Of a stretch of DNA of 64,000 nucleotides, positions 1 through 10,915 are shown piece after piece; position 1 is the stretch's first letter, and each line of letters opens with the position of its first letter. Under the pieces are notes generated by a model that had not been told where the DNA came from, made no database searches, and worked only from the letters and a program-made list of their open reading frames with translations. This stretch comes from Silurus meridionalis (lineage: Eukaryota > Chordata > Actinopteri > Siluriformes > Siluridae), in the NCBI RefSeq assembly GCF_014805685.1, contig NC_060896.1, positions 12,605,389 through 12,669,388 of the forward strand, given 5' to 3'. The position numbers and the translations under genes were made by a program.

Positions 1-31
1 GGTTACTCCTGCCTGAGATAGGAGATCCCTC

Positions 32-430
32 CTAGAAGGGATTTCCCAAGGAGGTCCCTTTGAGGAGGGACAGCAGGTCTGTGAACCACGGTCTGCCCGG
101 CCAACAAGGTGCCACCAGGAGGAGATGGGCTCCTTCCTGGCAAACTCTTTCAAGAACTCCTGGGAGCAGTGCCATAGGGGGAAAGGTGTACAGACATAGC
201 CTCTGCCACCTCTGCACCATGGTGTCCACCATGGGTGAGAGAGATAGACCCAGAGGGGACAGAGCAAGGTCTCCTGAGTCGCAAAAAGATCCACCTGGGC
301 TCTGTAAAATCTCTGCCATATCTGCTCCACCACCTCGGGGTGGAGCCTCTATTCCCCGGGCCTCGGTAATTTGTCTCAAAAGGGTGTCTGCTCTCCAATT
401 TAGATGGCTCAGGATATAAACTGCTCTCAA
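32..430 (-). pseudogene. DIRS pol region between RNase H and recombinase (copy A)
   Basis: A 132-residue open stretch contains HLNWRADTLLRQ (usually HLN.GAD.LSRQ, the start of the segment after RNase H), LGLSLSPMVDTMVQRWQRLCLY, and ALLPGVLERVCQEGAHLLLVAP followed by W..RPWFTDLLSLL. The same block occurs in copies B, C, D and E, which confirms its identity within the window. It has no recognised catalytic motif. In these elements it lies just upstream of the tyrosine recombinase. Confidence 0.78.
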
Positions 431-753
431 CGAGAAGAGTTTTCCCTGAGACCACAGGAGGATGTGCCACTCCAGTCTGTACAGGGAGCAAGATCGGAGA
501 CCCCCCCTTTTGGTTGATGTACGAGACCTTCAACGTGTTGTCCATATAGACCAGCACATGGCGAACTCTTAGGCAGTTTACGCGCCATGAAAAATGTAGC
601 TGGTTCCACTGACCATGGGCGGAGTGGCCACTCATGACCGCTTCCCACCCTGTGAGGGATGCGTCCGTCGTTAGCGTTATGCGATGACAAGGAGCTCCCA
701 CGATGGGGCCTTGAGACCGGAATGTAGTTTCTTTCCATATATTTAAGGCTCAT
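427..753 (-). pseudogene. DIRS RNase H domain, deleted and frameshifted (copy A)
   Basis: The minus strand reads LTTDASLTGWEAVMSGHS, then HGQWNQLHFSW, then RHVLVYMDNTLKVSYINQKGG. TTDAS and the later M-D-N match the first and later acidic positions of the retroelement RNase H fold. The segment expected between NCLRV and RHVLV, which carries the middle glutamate helix, is absent, an apparent deletion of about 20 residues. The frame shifts again toward 430. Nuclease activity is not expected. Confidence 0.72.
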
Positions 754-759
754 AGGTGC

Positions 760-1180
760 TCACTGCGAGACCTTGAAAATACGGAGTGAACTGCCATTTC
801 CGGAGGACCTTCTTTTACTCTCTAGACTGCTGTGAGGATAGCTTTGATCCGGGTGGGAGACAGTTGTGCCTGCAACATGGTCGAGTCCCACACTATGCCC
901 AAGAAGGTGGTTCTCTGTACTGGAGACATCACACTCTTCCCTGCATTTATTCTTGAACCCCAGCTCCTTCATACAGGCGAGAACGACATCTCGATGCCGG
1001 ACCACCTGAAGCTCTGATCGAGCTAATATCAACCAGTCATAAATATAATTTAGAATGCGGATGCCCTGAAGCTGGAGTGGGGCTAGAGCCGCATTCATAC
1101 ATTTTGTGAAAGTGCAGAGTGAGAGTGCTAGGCCGAACGGGGGGACCCGATATTGGTAAGCGTCCCTCCGAAAGCAAAAC
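760..1180 (-). pseudogene. DIRS reverse transcriptase palm, catalytic motif damaged (copy A)
   Basis: In this frame the minus strand reads DAYQYRVPPFGLALS, then TFTKCMNAALAPLQLQGIRI and LNYIYDWLILARS. These are RT motifs B' and C of a DIRS-like polymerase, in which motif C is expected as Y-(I/L)-D-D-W. Here the first aspartate of the pair is tyrosine (YIYDW, about 1031-1047), so polymerase activity is not expected. The frame continues into the RT thumb and connection region, with further damage. Motif recognition is by eye. Confidence 0.82.
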
Positions 1181-1886
1181 TCAGGAACCTCCTTTGAGTG
1201 GGAAGGATGTGGAAATAGACGTCCCCTAGATCTATAGTGACAAACCAGTCCTCGGACATGATATGAGACATGACCTCCTTGAGGGTAAACACCCTGAACC
1301 TGAGCCTCACAAGTGAGCAGTTCAAGGAGTGCAGATCTAGGCTCGGCCGCAATCCACCATCCTTCTTCAGAACAACGAAGCCCCATGAGAGCGCCGAGGA
1401 AGGTACCAACAGCCCGCACCGTTTCCTTGGTGGCACTAAGGGCTGGTTGTCTGCGCGATGTAACTCCTTAATATCGTCAGCCCCAGAGCTGAAACCCTCG
1501 TCCAACTCTCGCAGCAGGTCGGTCTGGTATGCCTGCAACACACTCATTGTGTGGAGGCACCCCGTGGCCTGACCTACCTGGAAAGAGCTCTGCGTTGCAC
1601 GTGTCGGGAGAAGAAACCGCCGAAGGGTGTGCTTTCCCTGGAGAGGACTTATCCATCTCAATGCCTTCAGCCTGCGAGCCCAATGACCTGCAGTGCTGCT
1701 TTGCCCTGGCACGAACTGGACCTGAGCCTTGAGGAAGAGCGCTTTCCTTGAAGAGCGCTCTCCTGGAGCAGAGCGTGCGCATAGCCATAAGGCTACAATG
1801 CCCCCGTAATAAAACGGGGGCAAGGAGGGACACACATGCGAAAGTCTTGTTTTGCTTGAGCCATTGCTTGCAGATTCACAAATCAA
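1128..1886 (-). pseudogene. DIRS gag remnant fused to N-terminal reverse transcriptase (copy A)
   Basis: This 252-residue open frame starts in gag-like sequence. The phrase SVLQAYQTDLLRELDEG recurs in copy F as SVLQAYQADLLQELDVG. After about residue 165 it passes directly into reverse transcriptase: WGFVVLKKDGGLRPSLDLH, then the palm region EDWFVTIDLGDVYFHI with the first catalytic aspartate in TIDLGD, then RFLSFAFGG. In an intact element a long stretch separates these parts, so the fusion suggests an internal deletion. The RT continues in another frame (760-1419), which marks a frameshift near 1150-1165. Confidence 0.8.
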
Positions 1887-2078
1887 AGCGCTTACCTGAA
1901 CAAACAGAAGCTAATGTCGCTCCATCATTCACGCATTTTGTAGCTTCCTGGTTGGTGACGTCGCCCGCCGATGTCATTACGACTTGCCGTTGGCTGTATT
2001 TCACATGTAATTAAGAGCGTGGGCAATGCGAGGCATTCCCAAAGCGTTGTGACGCAGCTTGAGTTCCCGAAGGGAAAC

Positions 2079-3003
2079 TGTGTTTGCTACTAACAAGCTA
2101 CTACTGTAGTGCAAGAGGAGGAGGATATACAGTATATAGTTTAAGAGAGGATTTAATTGGAAGCATCATAAATATTTTGATGTTAATATCAAACTTTCTC
2201 ATTAGAATCTCTTTAAATATTCTAAATTCTGATGTGTGTTTATGAAAGGTATGATATCAAAGTTTATAGATATCAAAACTGAGAATAGCCTTATGTGATC
2301 AAACATATGCAGTATTATTTTTAGTATTGGGGTACCCAGTGTACTGCCATCTGTGTGCAACTGCAGATGAAATAAAAAAAAATAAATGTAATCAGTAATA
2401 TAGTAATATAGATAAAGTACAGACAGTCTGTTAAATTTTCAGCACTGTTATCACCACTGATCCAAGAACAGCTGTTGCTCCTTATGTTCATTAATGAGCA
2501 TGTATTTTCAAATATGAGCAATAACAGAGGCATCAAGCAGGTGGTTGTGATGCCAGTGGATGCCAGAAAGACCTCTAAGCTTTTTGCCAAAGCTAACAAT
2601 TTTAATTTTACCAAACACAAACAATATAATAAAAAAGTGGGGACAGGGGAAAAAGGCATTAGGAGAAAGATATATAAAAACAGTAAATGAGCTAACAGAA
2701 TGTTGACGCTCTGGCACAGCCTCCACCTACTTTACTAACACTAGCACTCCTGCGCTCACCCCTAATTCTTTCCTTTCATCACCGCCTCCTTCTCCCCGCT
2801 TCAGTTCTGTGAATGACAGTCAGACATTAATCCTCGGGGTGGGGGGCAGATCACCTTGACGTATTCCTGTTGTCCTCGACTGTGTTGCTTACTTTATCCC
2901 CAGCTCATTACACATGCTGCTGGGTGTCTGAAAAAAGCACCCATCTGTAACAAGGCATTCAGGGATTGCATCACTAACTCCCATTGCCATTATGAATGTC
3001 AGG
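2079..3003. other. AT-rich stretch with no recognised gene
   Basis: Short open frames on both strands (for example 2321-2659 minus and 2475-2690 plus) show no family motif and have low-complexity composition. No transposon end is recognised. Confidence 0.5.
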
Positions 3004-3004
3004 T

Positions 3005-3072
3005 TTTGGTAACAACAGGTACTGTAAGAGTTGTAAAGAATAGATCCATGCTTATATACAAGCATACTTGAC
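3005..3072 (+). repeat. Short dispersed repeat, copy 1 (pair with 5276-5342)
   Basis: About 68 bp closely match 5276-5342: shared words are CAGGTACTG, AAGAG, CCATGCTTATATA and GCATACTTGACAG. Both copies are followed within about 30 bp by a microsatellite, as in retroposon 3' ends. The family is not recognised. Confidence 0.6.
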
Positions 3073-3096
3073 AGATACACACAAAGTAAATGCTGA

Positions 3097-3251
<155 letters not shown>

Positions 3252-3465
3252 TATTTAATCTGTATACATAATCATAGAATTGGAATAGGAATAAGTGGAA
3301 CAAACAGAAGTAATGACTAGACCATGCAGTAAATATTCACCCTAGACATTGCCCAGGGATTACAATATGGTGTAGTACACATAGGTTTGCAAAGTGTCAC
3401 TTCATAACGGCAGAGTCTAAATCCTCAGCCCAGGTAAATGGATATGTGGAGTATCACTGTGTATC

Positions 3466-3468
3466 TAC

Positions 3469-3549
<81 letters not shown>

Positions 3550-3550
3550 A
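3466..3550. repeat. (CTAT)n microsatellite
   Basis: An almost pure CTAT tract ending in a small inverted motif (ATCTATAGATAGAT). Confidence 0.97.
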
Positions 3551-3885
3551 ATCTATAGATAGATACATATTTATATACACACACCTGGGTGTATTCTGCC
3601 TCACAATCATGCTACAGAGATGATCAGTAGAAATGACTTCTTTCAGCACTCCTTGCCACAATAGGGATAAATCAACTTCCCGGGAAGCTAAGACTTCTGA
3701 CCTTGATTTGGCATGAAGATTGCATTCAGTCAGCACTGGCAAGGACCATGTGAACCAAACATGGGCCGGTTATGGTGGAGATAGAACCGTCTTTAAGGTG
3801 GCAAACAAGATATGGGCAAGTTGTTAAGTGTATTACTTGGCCCAGATGTAAAATATAGAACCGTGGACCAGTCTTATCTCACATT

Positions 3886-4885
3886 TAGGCCTTGCCTTAT
3901 CACCCCGTACCTTCACAAAATGTGTCGATGCGGCTCTGGCTCCCCTACGACTTCAGGGCATCAGTATCCTCGATTATATCGACAACTGGTTGATATTAGC
4001 TTGATTAGAGCAGTTAGCAGTCCGGCATCAATATGTCGTTCTTGCTCACATGAAGGAGCTGGGGTTGCGCCTAAATGCCGGAATGAGTGTCTTTTCTCCA
4101 ACACAGAGAACCACCTATCTCTGCGCTATAAGGGATTTGATGACTATGCGCGTGTAGCTTTCTTCTGCCCACATTGCGTCCATCCTTGCGTGACTCATAA
4201 AAGGTCAGAGAGGGGCAGTCAATCACTGTCAGGCAGTTTCATAGACTGCTCGGGCTCATGGCGGCAGCGTCCAATGTGATCCCACTTGGCCTCCTCCATT
4301 TGAGACCCCTCCAGTAGTGTCTCAGAGACAGAGGATTCCCCCGAAAGGGCAAAAATGTAATTCCACTTGGCCTCTTGACCAGGAGACCCCTTGTCTCATG
4401 TCACAACACCTTGGTGGTCTCTAGAATATCAACCACCAGGGGGTCTGCGTTTGTGCCCCCTGTACAGGCTGGCACACCAGATCCTCCTGTGGGCAGCTTA
4501 CTTTTAATGCCGTTTCAACAAAGCAGCGGTCACCCTGTCGAGACAAGGGTCCAGACCCGGGGAGTGGCGTCTCCATCCTCACATAGTGGAGCAGATTTGG
4601 AAGAAGTTTGGCAAAGCCCAAGTAAATCTGTTCACGTCTTTAGAGACATCGCACTGTCCCCTGTGGTTCTTCCTGTATTCACTAGCCCCGCTGGGACTGG
4701 ATGCCATGGCACAGCCTTCCTCTCGTCACCCTCCGTCACCCAGTTCTGGAGAGAGTTTGCTGGGATGGAGTCTGTCTACTCCTGGTAGCCACGGGGTGGT
4801 CGGGCTGTACGTAGTTCGCGGACCTGGTGGACCTCCTCGAGCAACCTCCATGGGAGATTCCTCTGAGAAATCTTATAGTTGACCC
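3886..4885 (+). pseudogene. DIRS-type retrotransposon copy B: RT to post-RNase H fragment
   Basis: On the plus strand, 3886-3995 reads GLALSPRTFTKCVDAALAP, then LRLQGISILDYIDNWLILA, an RT motif C in which the second aspartate is asparagine (YIDN instead of YIDD, codons about 3975-3986). It continues as QYVVLAHMKELGLRLNAGMS, then through several stops and frame changes to HLGGL and WHTRSSCG, and to the post-RNase H block (EQIWKKFGKAQVNLFTSLET; PLGLDAMAQ; PVLERVCWDG; FADLVDLLEQPPWEIPL). Gag, the recombinase and both ends are missing. It is the only DIRS copy in the window on the plus strand. Confidence 0.85.
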
Positions 4886-4889
4886 CCGA

Positions 4890-5275
4890 ATATTATATAT
4901 TCTCCGCTGAGGCCTCCGATGTAAAATATTTTGTTTAAATGTAAAACTATGCATATTTGTTTTAGAATACTGTTGTTTTTCAAGCATTTTTCTTCAAGAT
5001 TATGGTTTTTCATGATTAACGTTTTATTAAGGCTGACATGTGAAATCAACTTGTTAGGTCCTACATATGACCAATACAGTGCCAGCTATAGTGATACATT
5101 TGGCTGATATATAGCTAGGTTATGGGTCATATGTGACCCGAATTCTGGCAACCAGACTTGGTCCAGTCATATAACATAATTCATTCCTGTATTTGGGCCA
5201 AGTGAAAGTGGGTTGTGTGGCCCATCAAAGGGCCAAACCAATTTTGCTATGTGGGTCATTGCTAATTGTGCTTTA
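4890..5275. other. No recognised feature
   Basis: Sequence between DIRS copy B and a short dispersed repeat. GGTCATATGTGACC (about 5127-5140) is a palindrome with no assigned role. Confidence 0.4.
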
Positions 5276-5342
5276 TTGGTAACTACAGGTACTGCAAGAG
5301 AGATGAAATATAGAGCCATGCTTATATAGGCATACTTGACAG
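5276..5342 (+). repeat. Short dispersed repeat, copy 2 (pair with 3005-3072)
   Basis: See the first copy. This one is followed by the GGAC/GACA/GATA compound microsatellite. Confidence 0.6.
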
Positions 5343-5368
5343 GTGCACAATTAGAAAACACAGGATGA

Positions 5369-5452
5369 ATAGACGGACGGACGGACGGGCGGGCGGACGG
5401 ACGGACGGACGGACGGACGGACAGACAGACAGACAGATAGATAGATAGACAG
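5369..5452. repeat. Compound (GGAC)n(GACA)n(GATA)n microsatellite
   Basis: Three tetranucleotide tracts in succession, differing by single-base steps. Confidence 0.97.
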
Positions 5453-6011
5453 TCTTCATAATATATTGGAAATTACTCGACAAGCTAAAATAAAACCTAA
5501 AGACTTGTTATTCCAGTGCCAGGAAGAGGAGGATACTGCTGAGTCTTGGTTCCCTCCAAGATTTTTTCCTTTCCCTCTCTCCATTCTGTGGAGTTTCTCC
5601 TCATTAAGGCAGTGATATCTGTAAAGCTATTTCGGTACAATCTATGTTGCAAAATACACAAAAAATATTCTATCCATTTTCAAAAATAACATGATTTTCT
5701 CTCCCACTTTTATATGTTGAATAGCCTTCCTCTCACAGAGAAATCTCTAGTGGATGTTGAAGTGCAGTCTTCGCTTCCCTAAAATGCAGTATTGCGAGGT
5801 CAGTGTGTAAGACTCTGCTGAATTCTCTGCAGTATCAGGAATCAGCAGGTCACCTCTGGCTCCCCAGTGCAGCTTATGTCAGACTGCGAAACAGAGCTGC
5901 AACCTTTGTTTTGTGATTCAGACATCCAGGGTCATTGCTTAGTGTTTTGAGTTGAGGAAGAATTTTATTGTCTGCTTTTGTTCAGTAAACATTATGCAGT
6001 CTTTTGGGTCT
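5453..6011. other. No recognised feature
   Basis: Mixed-composition sequence with no coding signal or repeat family that I can name. Confidence 0.4.
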
Positions 6012-6012
6012 G

Positions 6013-6064
<52 letters not shown>
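6012..6064. repeat. (CT)n microsatellite
   Basis: Pure CT tract. Confidence 0.97.
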
Positions 6065-6067
<3 letters not shown>

Positions 6068-6916
6068 ACAAACCTCAAAAACCAGGCATTAGCAAATACC
6101 CAAACAGAGCTTGGGAGATATTGCTGGTTTTAAATATTTGGGGAGGGTTGAGAGCATTATTTGTAAACAAAAAATTCTGTATGCAGCATCTTTTCCCATC
6201 TGCAATTTGCATAAACGTTGGCATGTGATTGGCAAGCTCTGGTAAGAAGGAAATAATTTCTATAGCAAGTGTGCTGTCTCATACATACAGTACTTATACA
6301 TGCACAGCTCAAATAGAAGTAGACATAGAATAAAAAAAGAGCCTGTTTTTGGTTTTTGGTTAAAGCAGGAAAGATTAGTTATAGTCTGCTTCTCATTGCA
6401 CTGGCAATGGCTCCTCTTCTAATAGACATCTTTCTCATCCTTATAATGTTTTTTTTTTTTTTTTTTTTAAACAATATATACATCTGTGTAGGAACTTCAC
6501 CTATAGCCCATACAAAAAATGTTTAATTTAATCTTAATATATTTTTTTGGATAAAAATTAATAACCATAACCTATACTCAAATTTGTCAGTAATTGATTT
6601 GTATATATTGTCTTAAATAGACAAGCATGACAAATAAATTAGACCCAATTTTAGTAAGGTTTTTTTCTCTATACTAAATTGCAAAAGTTGATAAATGCAT
6701 AAATCATCCATAAATAACCAATTACATTTTGGGTACTGCTAATTTATATGTAATGATGCCCATAAAAATAACCTCAAATAAGGCAAAGCTCACAAAATGT
6801 CAAAGGGCATTGTTATTGCAGCACATTGCCTACAACATACAGTAAATGGTGGAGTTACAAAAAACGAGTTACAAAAAAATAAAATAAAGATGCAATTTTA
6901 TCCATGTATAACCATA

Positions 6917-6919
<3 letters not shown>
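6065..6919. other. AT-rich stretch without recognised gene
   Basis: Holds a T homopolymer at 6449-6468 and otherwise unassigned AT-rich sequence. Confidence 0.4.

Positions 6920-6978
<59 letters not shown>
6920..6978. repeat. (TA)n microsatellite
   Basis: Pure AT dinucleotide tract. Confidence 0.97.
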
Positions 6979-6981
<3 letters not shown>

Positions 6982-7441
6982 TGCAGTTTGTCATTGATAA
7001 GCCTCCCATAGGGTCAATTTATTTCAAGATCAGGAGCTCTTACAGGAGACAAAACACTATTGAAAATTACATTGATTTTCTATGCAGCTGCGTTCGATTT
7101 ACACATCTATTCAGATCCTGCTTGATAAATGAGGCACATTGAGTACTTTTGCAGGTACAGACATAAAAATGTGATAGAGCTCTAACGCTAGACCAAGCAG
7201 TGAGCCAGTATTTTAAATCTTAGGTTTACTGTCCTATGATTTGAGCACCCAGGCACTCAGATTCTGTGATTTCGGAGGTGAACACCTAGGAAGAAGATAG
7301 CAGCACACACTACCCAATGCTGATGCTGTCTGCAAGACAAGGGTGCTCCTGACTGCTCTTTGATAAAGGCAGTATTGCACCTGGCAGACCACCTGTGGCA
7401 GGAGCAGAAATAGAACAGCTGCTGAAAGATTTTGACTTTTT

Positions 7442-7500
<59 letters not shown>
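7442..7500. repeat. (CA)n microsatellite
   Basis: Pure CA tract, the source of poly-CV and poly-TH open frames. Confidence 0.97.
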
Positions 7501-7501
<1 letters not shown>

Positions 7502-7907
7502 TCAGACATTCTCTGATGTCTTATTTTGTCTCAGGGCTTTTAGTTTTCTCATCTGCTCCACGTTGGTAGCAGGGACAGCAAAGCAAACAAAGGGGGATTC
7601 GATCCTGAAACCAGGAGGTGGGGGAGAGGAAGGTTTGTGATGTGCTCATGGTAGTGGTGGTCTCATGCTGAGTGTGGAGATTGAAGACAGAGCAGCTAGA
7701 GCACACACAAAGAGCAGGGATGCTAGAGGAGAGCAGGAACTGTGATATGTGTAGCATGGGGAGAGGGATACACAATTCTGTAGTTGGTACTTGCTGTTGT
7801 TTTAACTTTGAAGAACACAGCGATGTTGCGTCCCCATGCCCCCACTCCCAGATGCCTCCTCAATCTTAGACTATCCTCAACAATCAATCTTGTGTGTGTG
7901 CTGATCA

Positions 7908-7910
<3 letters not shown>

Positions 7911-7959
<49 letters not shown>

Positions 7960-8032
7960 CTCTCTCTCACACACACACAGACACACAGATACACAGACAC
8001 ACACACACACACACACGCACGCACGCACACAC
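7911..8032. repeat. Compound (CT)n(CA)n microsatellite
   Basis: CT tract to about 7968, then an interrupted CA tract ending in CGCA units. Confidence 0.96.
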
Positions 8033-8514
8033 TGCAATCACTCTGCAACTTGCTGTTATATATAAGCTTTTCTGTGAACTTCAAATTGATATCATACAAA
8101 GCAAATATACATTACTCTATAGGCTTATGGCACAAAAATAATGTCACATTGCAGTGACTTCTGGGAAATCTGCCACATTTTCGCCTTTTTATTAAAGCAT
8201 GAAACCTAGCTAATATAAGCTTCTATCAATCTTGCTAGGGTGTCTTTTAATATTTGGGTGGTGGGGTGGGGGTAATGGTGGTGAAAATATAGACAATAGA
8301 ATATCATTTTACAGTTTTCTGCTGTGGAGAATGGATTACGCTGTTTGATGGACTGAGGGTCTGAAGAAAATGTAAACATTTTCAGGGTTTGTGTCAGTTA
8401 GTAATCAGTAGTCATGGAAAAATATAAAAAAAAATTTGAGCCAATTAAACATTAATTTCCCAGCCCTGTTGTTATCTTCTTTTATTCATTAAAAAATCAA
8501 ACAATAAAAAAGGG

Positions 8515-8705
8515 CCCTTGTATATGATGGGGAAAGGTACCAAGCCTTCCAGTGAATACCTGAAACTGGAAATAGTAGTGGACATTATATACTGTACATG
8601 TTGTACAGACCTATGTCAAAGTTCAATTTATAAATTCAGCACAATAACAATAGAATAATTACTCTTGCACTTGCAGGCAATTATTAAGCAAAATACTGCA
8701 ATCAC
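8515..8705 (+). repeat. Possible degraded interspersed repeat
   Basis: The words AAAGTTCAATTTATAAATT, GCACAATAACAATAGAATAA and ACTCTTGCACT resemble, from memory, a vertebrate mariner/Tigger-type dispersed repeat. No terminal repeats can be seen. Confidence 0.3.
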
Positions 8706-8986
8706 TTTAGAGTTGATTTGCTAATCTTAGAGGTGGAATTTATCACATTAGAAGAAACGTCTCTAGGTTACATATGTAACCCTAGTTCCCTGTGGGAACG
8801 CCCCTGCGTTGTCCATGCTCTGAACAATGTGTGAATCTGGCCAATAGGCAAGACGTGACATCATCGGCAGGCGACGTCGCGTAAACCAGGAAGCTACAAA
8901 ATGGCTGTGCGGTGGTAGCGACATTAGCTTCTGCAAAGAGAGAAGGTAAGCGCCACAGGGATGCAGGGAGTGTGGCACGGAGACGT

Positions 8987-9062
8987 GGAACTAGGGTTAC
9001 ATTCGTAACCCAGAGACATTCCCTATTCGGGAACTTCGAGCTGCGGCAAAACGCTTTGGGAA
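8987..9062. other. DIRS internal complementary region (copy C)
   Basis: GGAACTAGGGTTACATTCG to AACCCAGAGAC is the reverse complement of the left outer end (8759-8792). The adjoining ATTCCCTATTCGGGAAC to CTTTGGGAAC is the reverse complement of the right outer end as seen in copy A (2033-2078) and, in part, here (11255-11292). Read in reverse complement, the region is right end followed by left end, as in a circle junction. In DIRS elements this region is thought to template completion of the ends during replication. Confidence 0.8.
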
Positions 9063-9230
9063 CAACTGTCCATTTACGCCACACTGACCAGACCCTGCCA
9101 AATGTGTGAGGGCCTCGGCACCTGCACGCAGGACAGAGGAGCCTGGAGTGGCTCTTAGGTCGAGGCCATAAAAACCAACAAAGTTCAGCGGGGTGGACCA
9201 GCCCGCAGCGTCGCAAATGTCCTGACACAT
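9060..9230 (-). pseudogene. DIRS tyrosine recombinase, C-terminal end (copy C)
   Basis: The minus strand reads QDICDAAGWSTPLNFVGFYG, then LDLRATPGSSVLRAGAEALT. AGWSTP....F..FY is the end of the DIRS-type tyrosine recombinase, and the tyrosine in FVGFY is the probable nucleophile. After it the frame runs into the internal complementary region. The preceding part that carries the HxxR motif is missing: upstream sequence joins directly to the N-terminal domain at about 9240. The fragment cannot be active. Confidence 0.8.
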
Positions 9231-9239
9231 AAACCTTCT

Positions 9240-9740
9240 GGGTTGTAGGGGTTAACCTTGTGGCAAACTGTTCCTGTAAGAACTCCAGAACTAAAACAAA
9301 CGGGCAGTTAACTGGGTCTCAGTCAAGGTGCTCACACCATGACGTGAACAGACGCCACCGTGTGGCATACAACCTCCTCATGAAGGGAGCTCTGGAACGG
9401 AGTAGGGTCTCTAATACATTGGTAGAGAGACTAGCCACTACGAACTGTGCCCCCTCAGGGGGCCACAGAAGCAGCTTCCACAACTCCGGGTGGGGGTAAA
9501 CCAGGGTTCAGCCCGCCTGCGAGAGGAGATCCCACCTGGGAGGAATTTCCTACAGAGGACCCTCGAGGAGGGACACCAGGTCTGCAAACCATGGATTCCC
9601 CGATCATTGAGGTGCTACCAGGAGGAGACAGAATCCTTCATGGCAAACTCTCTCCAGAGAGCAGCGCGATCAGGGGGATGGCGTACAGGAGTAGCCTCGG
9701 CCTCGGCCACGACTGTAACATGGAACACATCATGTTGAAC
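9240..9740 (-). pseudogene. DIRS recombinase N-terminus and post-RNase H pol block (copy C)
   Basis: The sequence parallels copy D 34785-35290 and copy E 41988-42340 base for base in many runs, for example GGGGCCACAG-like and CTCCGGGTGGGGGTAAACC-like segments. Reading minus it gives the SRAP..RR.Y start of the recombinase core-binding domain, the APEGAQF-type linker and the F.QTWN.LF-type pol tail. Near 9710-9740 it joins gag-like sequence, so the whole RT-RNase H block has been deleted. Confidence 0.68.
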
Positions 9741-10720
9741 CGGGGAGGAGAAGACGTGAACTAAATCGCGCAGCCCTTCTCTACAGTACGCAGGACCCAC
9801 CGAGAGACTTTTAGCAGCCCTCCCAGACTGACAAAAAGTTCCACAGGGGAACCAACTCCTCGGGCTAGCCTCTGACCCACTCAGAGTGGCTGGAGCGGTG
9901 CTCTGCAGCCGACGACAGCTACTGAGAGGCAGCGGATCTTCCCCATCCGCAGCGATCTTTTGAGCAGAAATACGGGGAAACCGCTGGAGGGGAGCTGCAC
10001 CCTGAAACACATCCTGTGGCAGGGCTAGCAGACAGTCCTCCTGAACCCAAATGGCTGGAGCAGCGTACTGCGGCCGTTGAAACCTCCTGAGAGGTGGCGG
10101 CTCTCCCTCATCTGCAACGAACTTTCGGGCGGAAATAGAGGGAGTAAACCGCTGGAGGAAGGCTGCGCCCTGAAACACATCCTGTGGCAGAGCTGACAAA
10201 CCGGCCTCCCGGTGGTGCCGGGGAGGGATGGGCACCGTAGCATGAGGTGTACACCACCCTCCAAGACGTAAGCCGTCAAGACTTACGCACCATGGTCCGT
10301 TTATTAGAGGCGAGGACGATCCTCAGGTCGGCCAGCCCCTCCTTGGGCCTAGACTGTCGCCAGGGGCCCCTAGGACCTCCCCATCGGAACCAGGTGGCAA
10401 CGCTCTCTTTCCAGGCTACGTAGTGCCCAGACGTACCAGGCCGAGGCTGCCGCCGAGCAGCCCCACTGGAGTGGTGGGGAAGTACCACTGAAAACCCACT
10501 GCGGTCTCCTGAACCCACCAGCGATCGCCCTTACCTACAGCGTCACCAGATCAGGCCAAGAGGGGCCACCGTGGCACTCAGAATGAAGCCCTCGCCATCC
10601 CTCATAGCAGGCCAGCCTGGTATGCCTGCAACACACTTATCGTGTGGAGGCAACCCGTAGCCTGACCTGCTGCGTAGTCCTACCGACTAGAGCCAAAGTG
10701 GCTCTACGTAGGCAAACCGA
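9741..10720 (-). pseudogene. DIRS gag-like ORF1 remnant with an internal duplication (copy C)
   Basis: The open part (about 9741-10235) encodes two tandem units of about 56 residues, both starting LPQDVFQGAA, followed by LQRF, IS.(R/Q)K and a proline-rich tail. The DNA period is 168 bp (TGAAACACATCCTGTGGCAG at 10003 and 10171). Upstream, to about 10720, the sequence matches the gag parts of A and F (GGTATGCCTGCAACACAC). I assign it to gag because of its position between the terminal repeat and pol and its match to copies A and F. No zinc knuckle is seen. Confidence 0.62.
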
Positions 10721-10796
10721 AGCCTTCAGCGATGCAACACTTGGGGAGAGATAGCTAGCTAGCTTCTCTTACACATCTGGCATCATCCCGTAGCCG

Positions 10797-10915
10797 CACA
10801 TTTACATATACATTAACATTTGCGGCATTTAGCAGACGCCCTTGTCCAGAGCGACGTACAAAAGTGCTTTGAGTCTCTAGCAATGAATAAAGCTACACTG
10901 GTAACCACATTCGCG
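10797..10915 (+). repeat. LINE-type 3' tail inserted in DIRS copy C
   Basis: ACATTTACATATACATT, then GCGGCATTTAGCAGACGCCC, TTGTCCAGAGCGACGTACAA and AAGTGCTTTGAGTCTCTAG. It matches 24197-24300 and 57940-58060. In the 24-kb copy the same tail lies directly downstream of a LINE ORF2 C-terminus on the minus strand, so this is the reverse complement of a LINE 3' end with an (AAATGT)n-like tip. Confidence 0.75.

Larger units (their letters stand above)
1..2078 (-). mobile_element. DIRS-type retrotransposon copy A, defective, cut by window edge
   Basis: Read on the minus strand, the element runs from its outer end at 2078 through an inverted-terminal-repeat region (about 1885-2078), gag remnants, reverse transcriptase, RNase H and the downstream part of pol, then leaves the window at position 1 before the recombinase. 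The outer end has the same form as in the other copies (AAAGCGTTGTGACGCAGC, then GAGTTCCCGAAGGGAAAC). The reading frame is broken several times, so the copy is a fossil. The DIRS class is assigned from the RT and RNase H motifs and from the tyrosine recombinase in sister copies C and D. Confidence 0.88.

Noticed and set aside
2321..2726. Open frames of 112 and 72 residues on the minus strand
   Set aside because: Hydrophobic low-complexity composition, no start context or family match.
5127..5140. GGTCATATGTGACC palindrome as a regulatory site
   Set aside because: A single short palindrome without context is expected by chance.
7234..7640. Open frames of repeated Cys-Val or Thr-His
   Set aside because: Products of the CA/GT tracts; the same at 13950, 14057, 22889, 32507, 38683, 44298, 50298 and 61898.
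8782..9228. 148-residue minus-strand open frame as a separate gene
   Set aside because: It is an out-of-frame shadow over the DIRS recombinase end, the internal complementary region and the terminal repeat.
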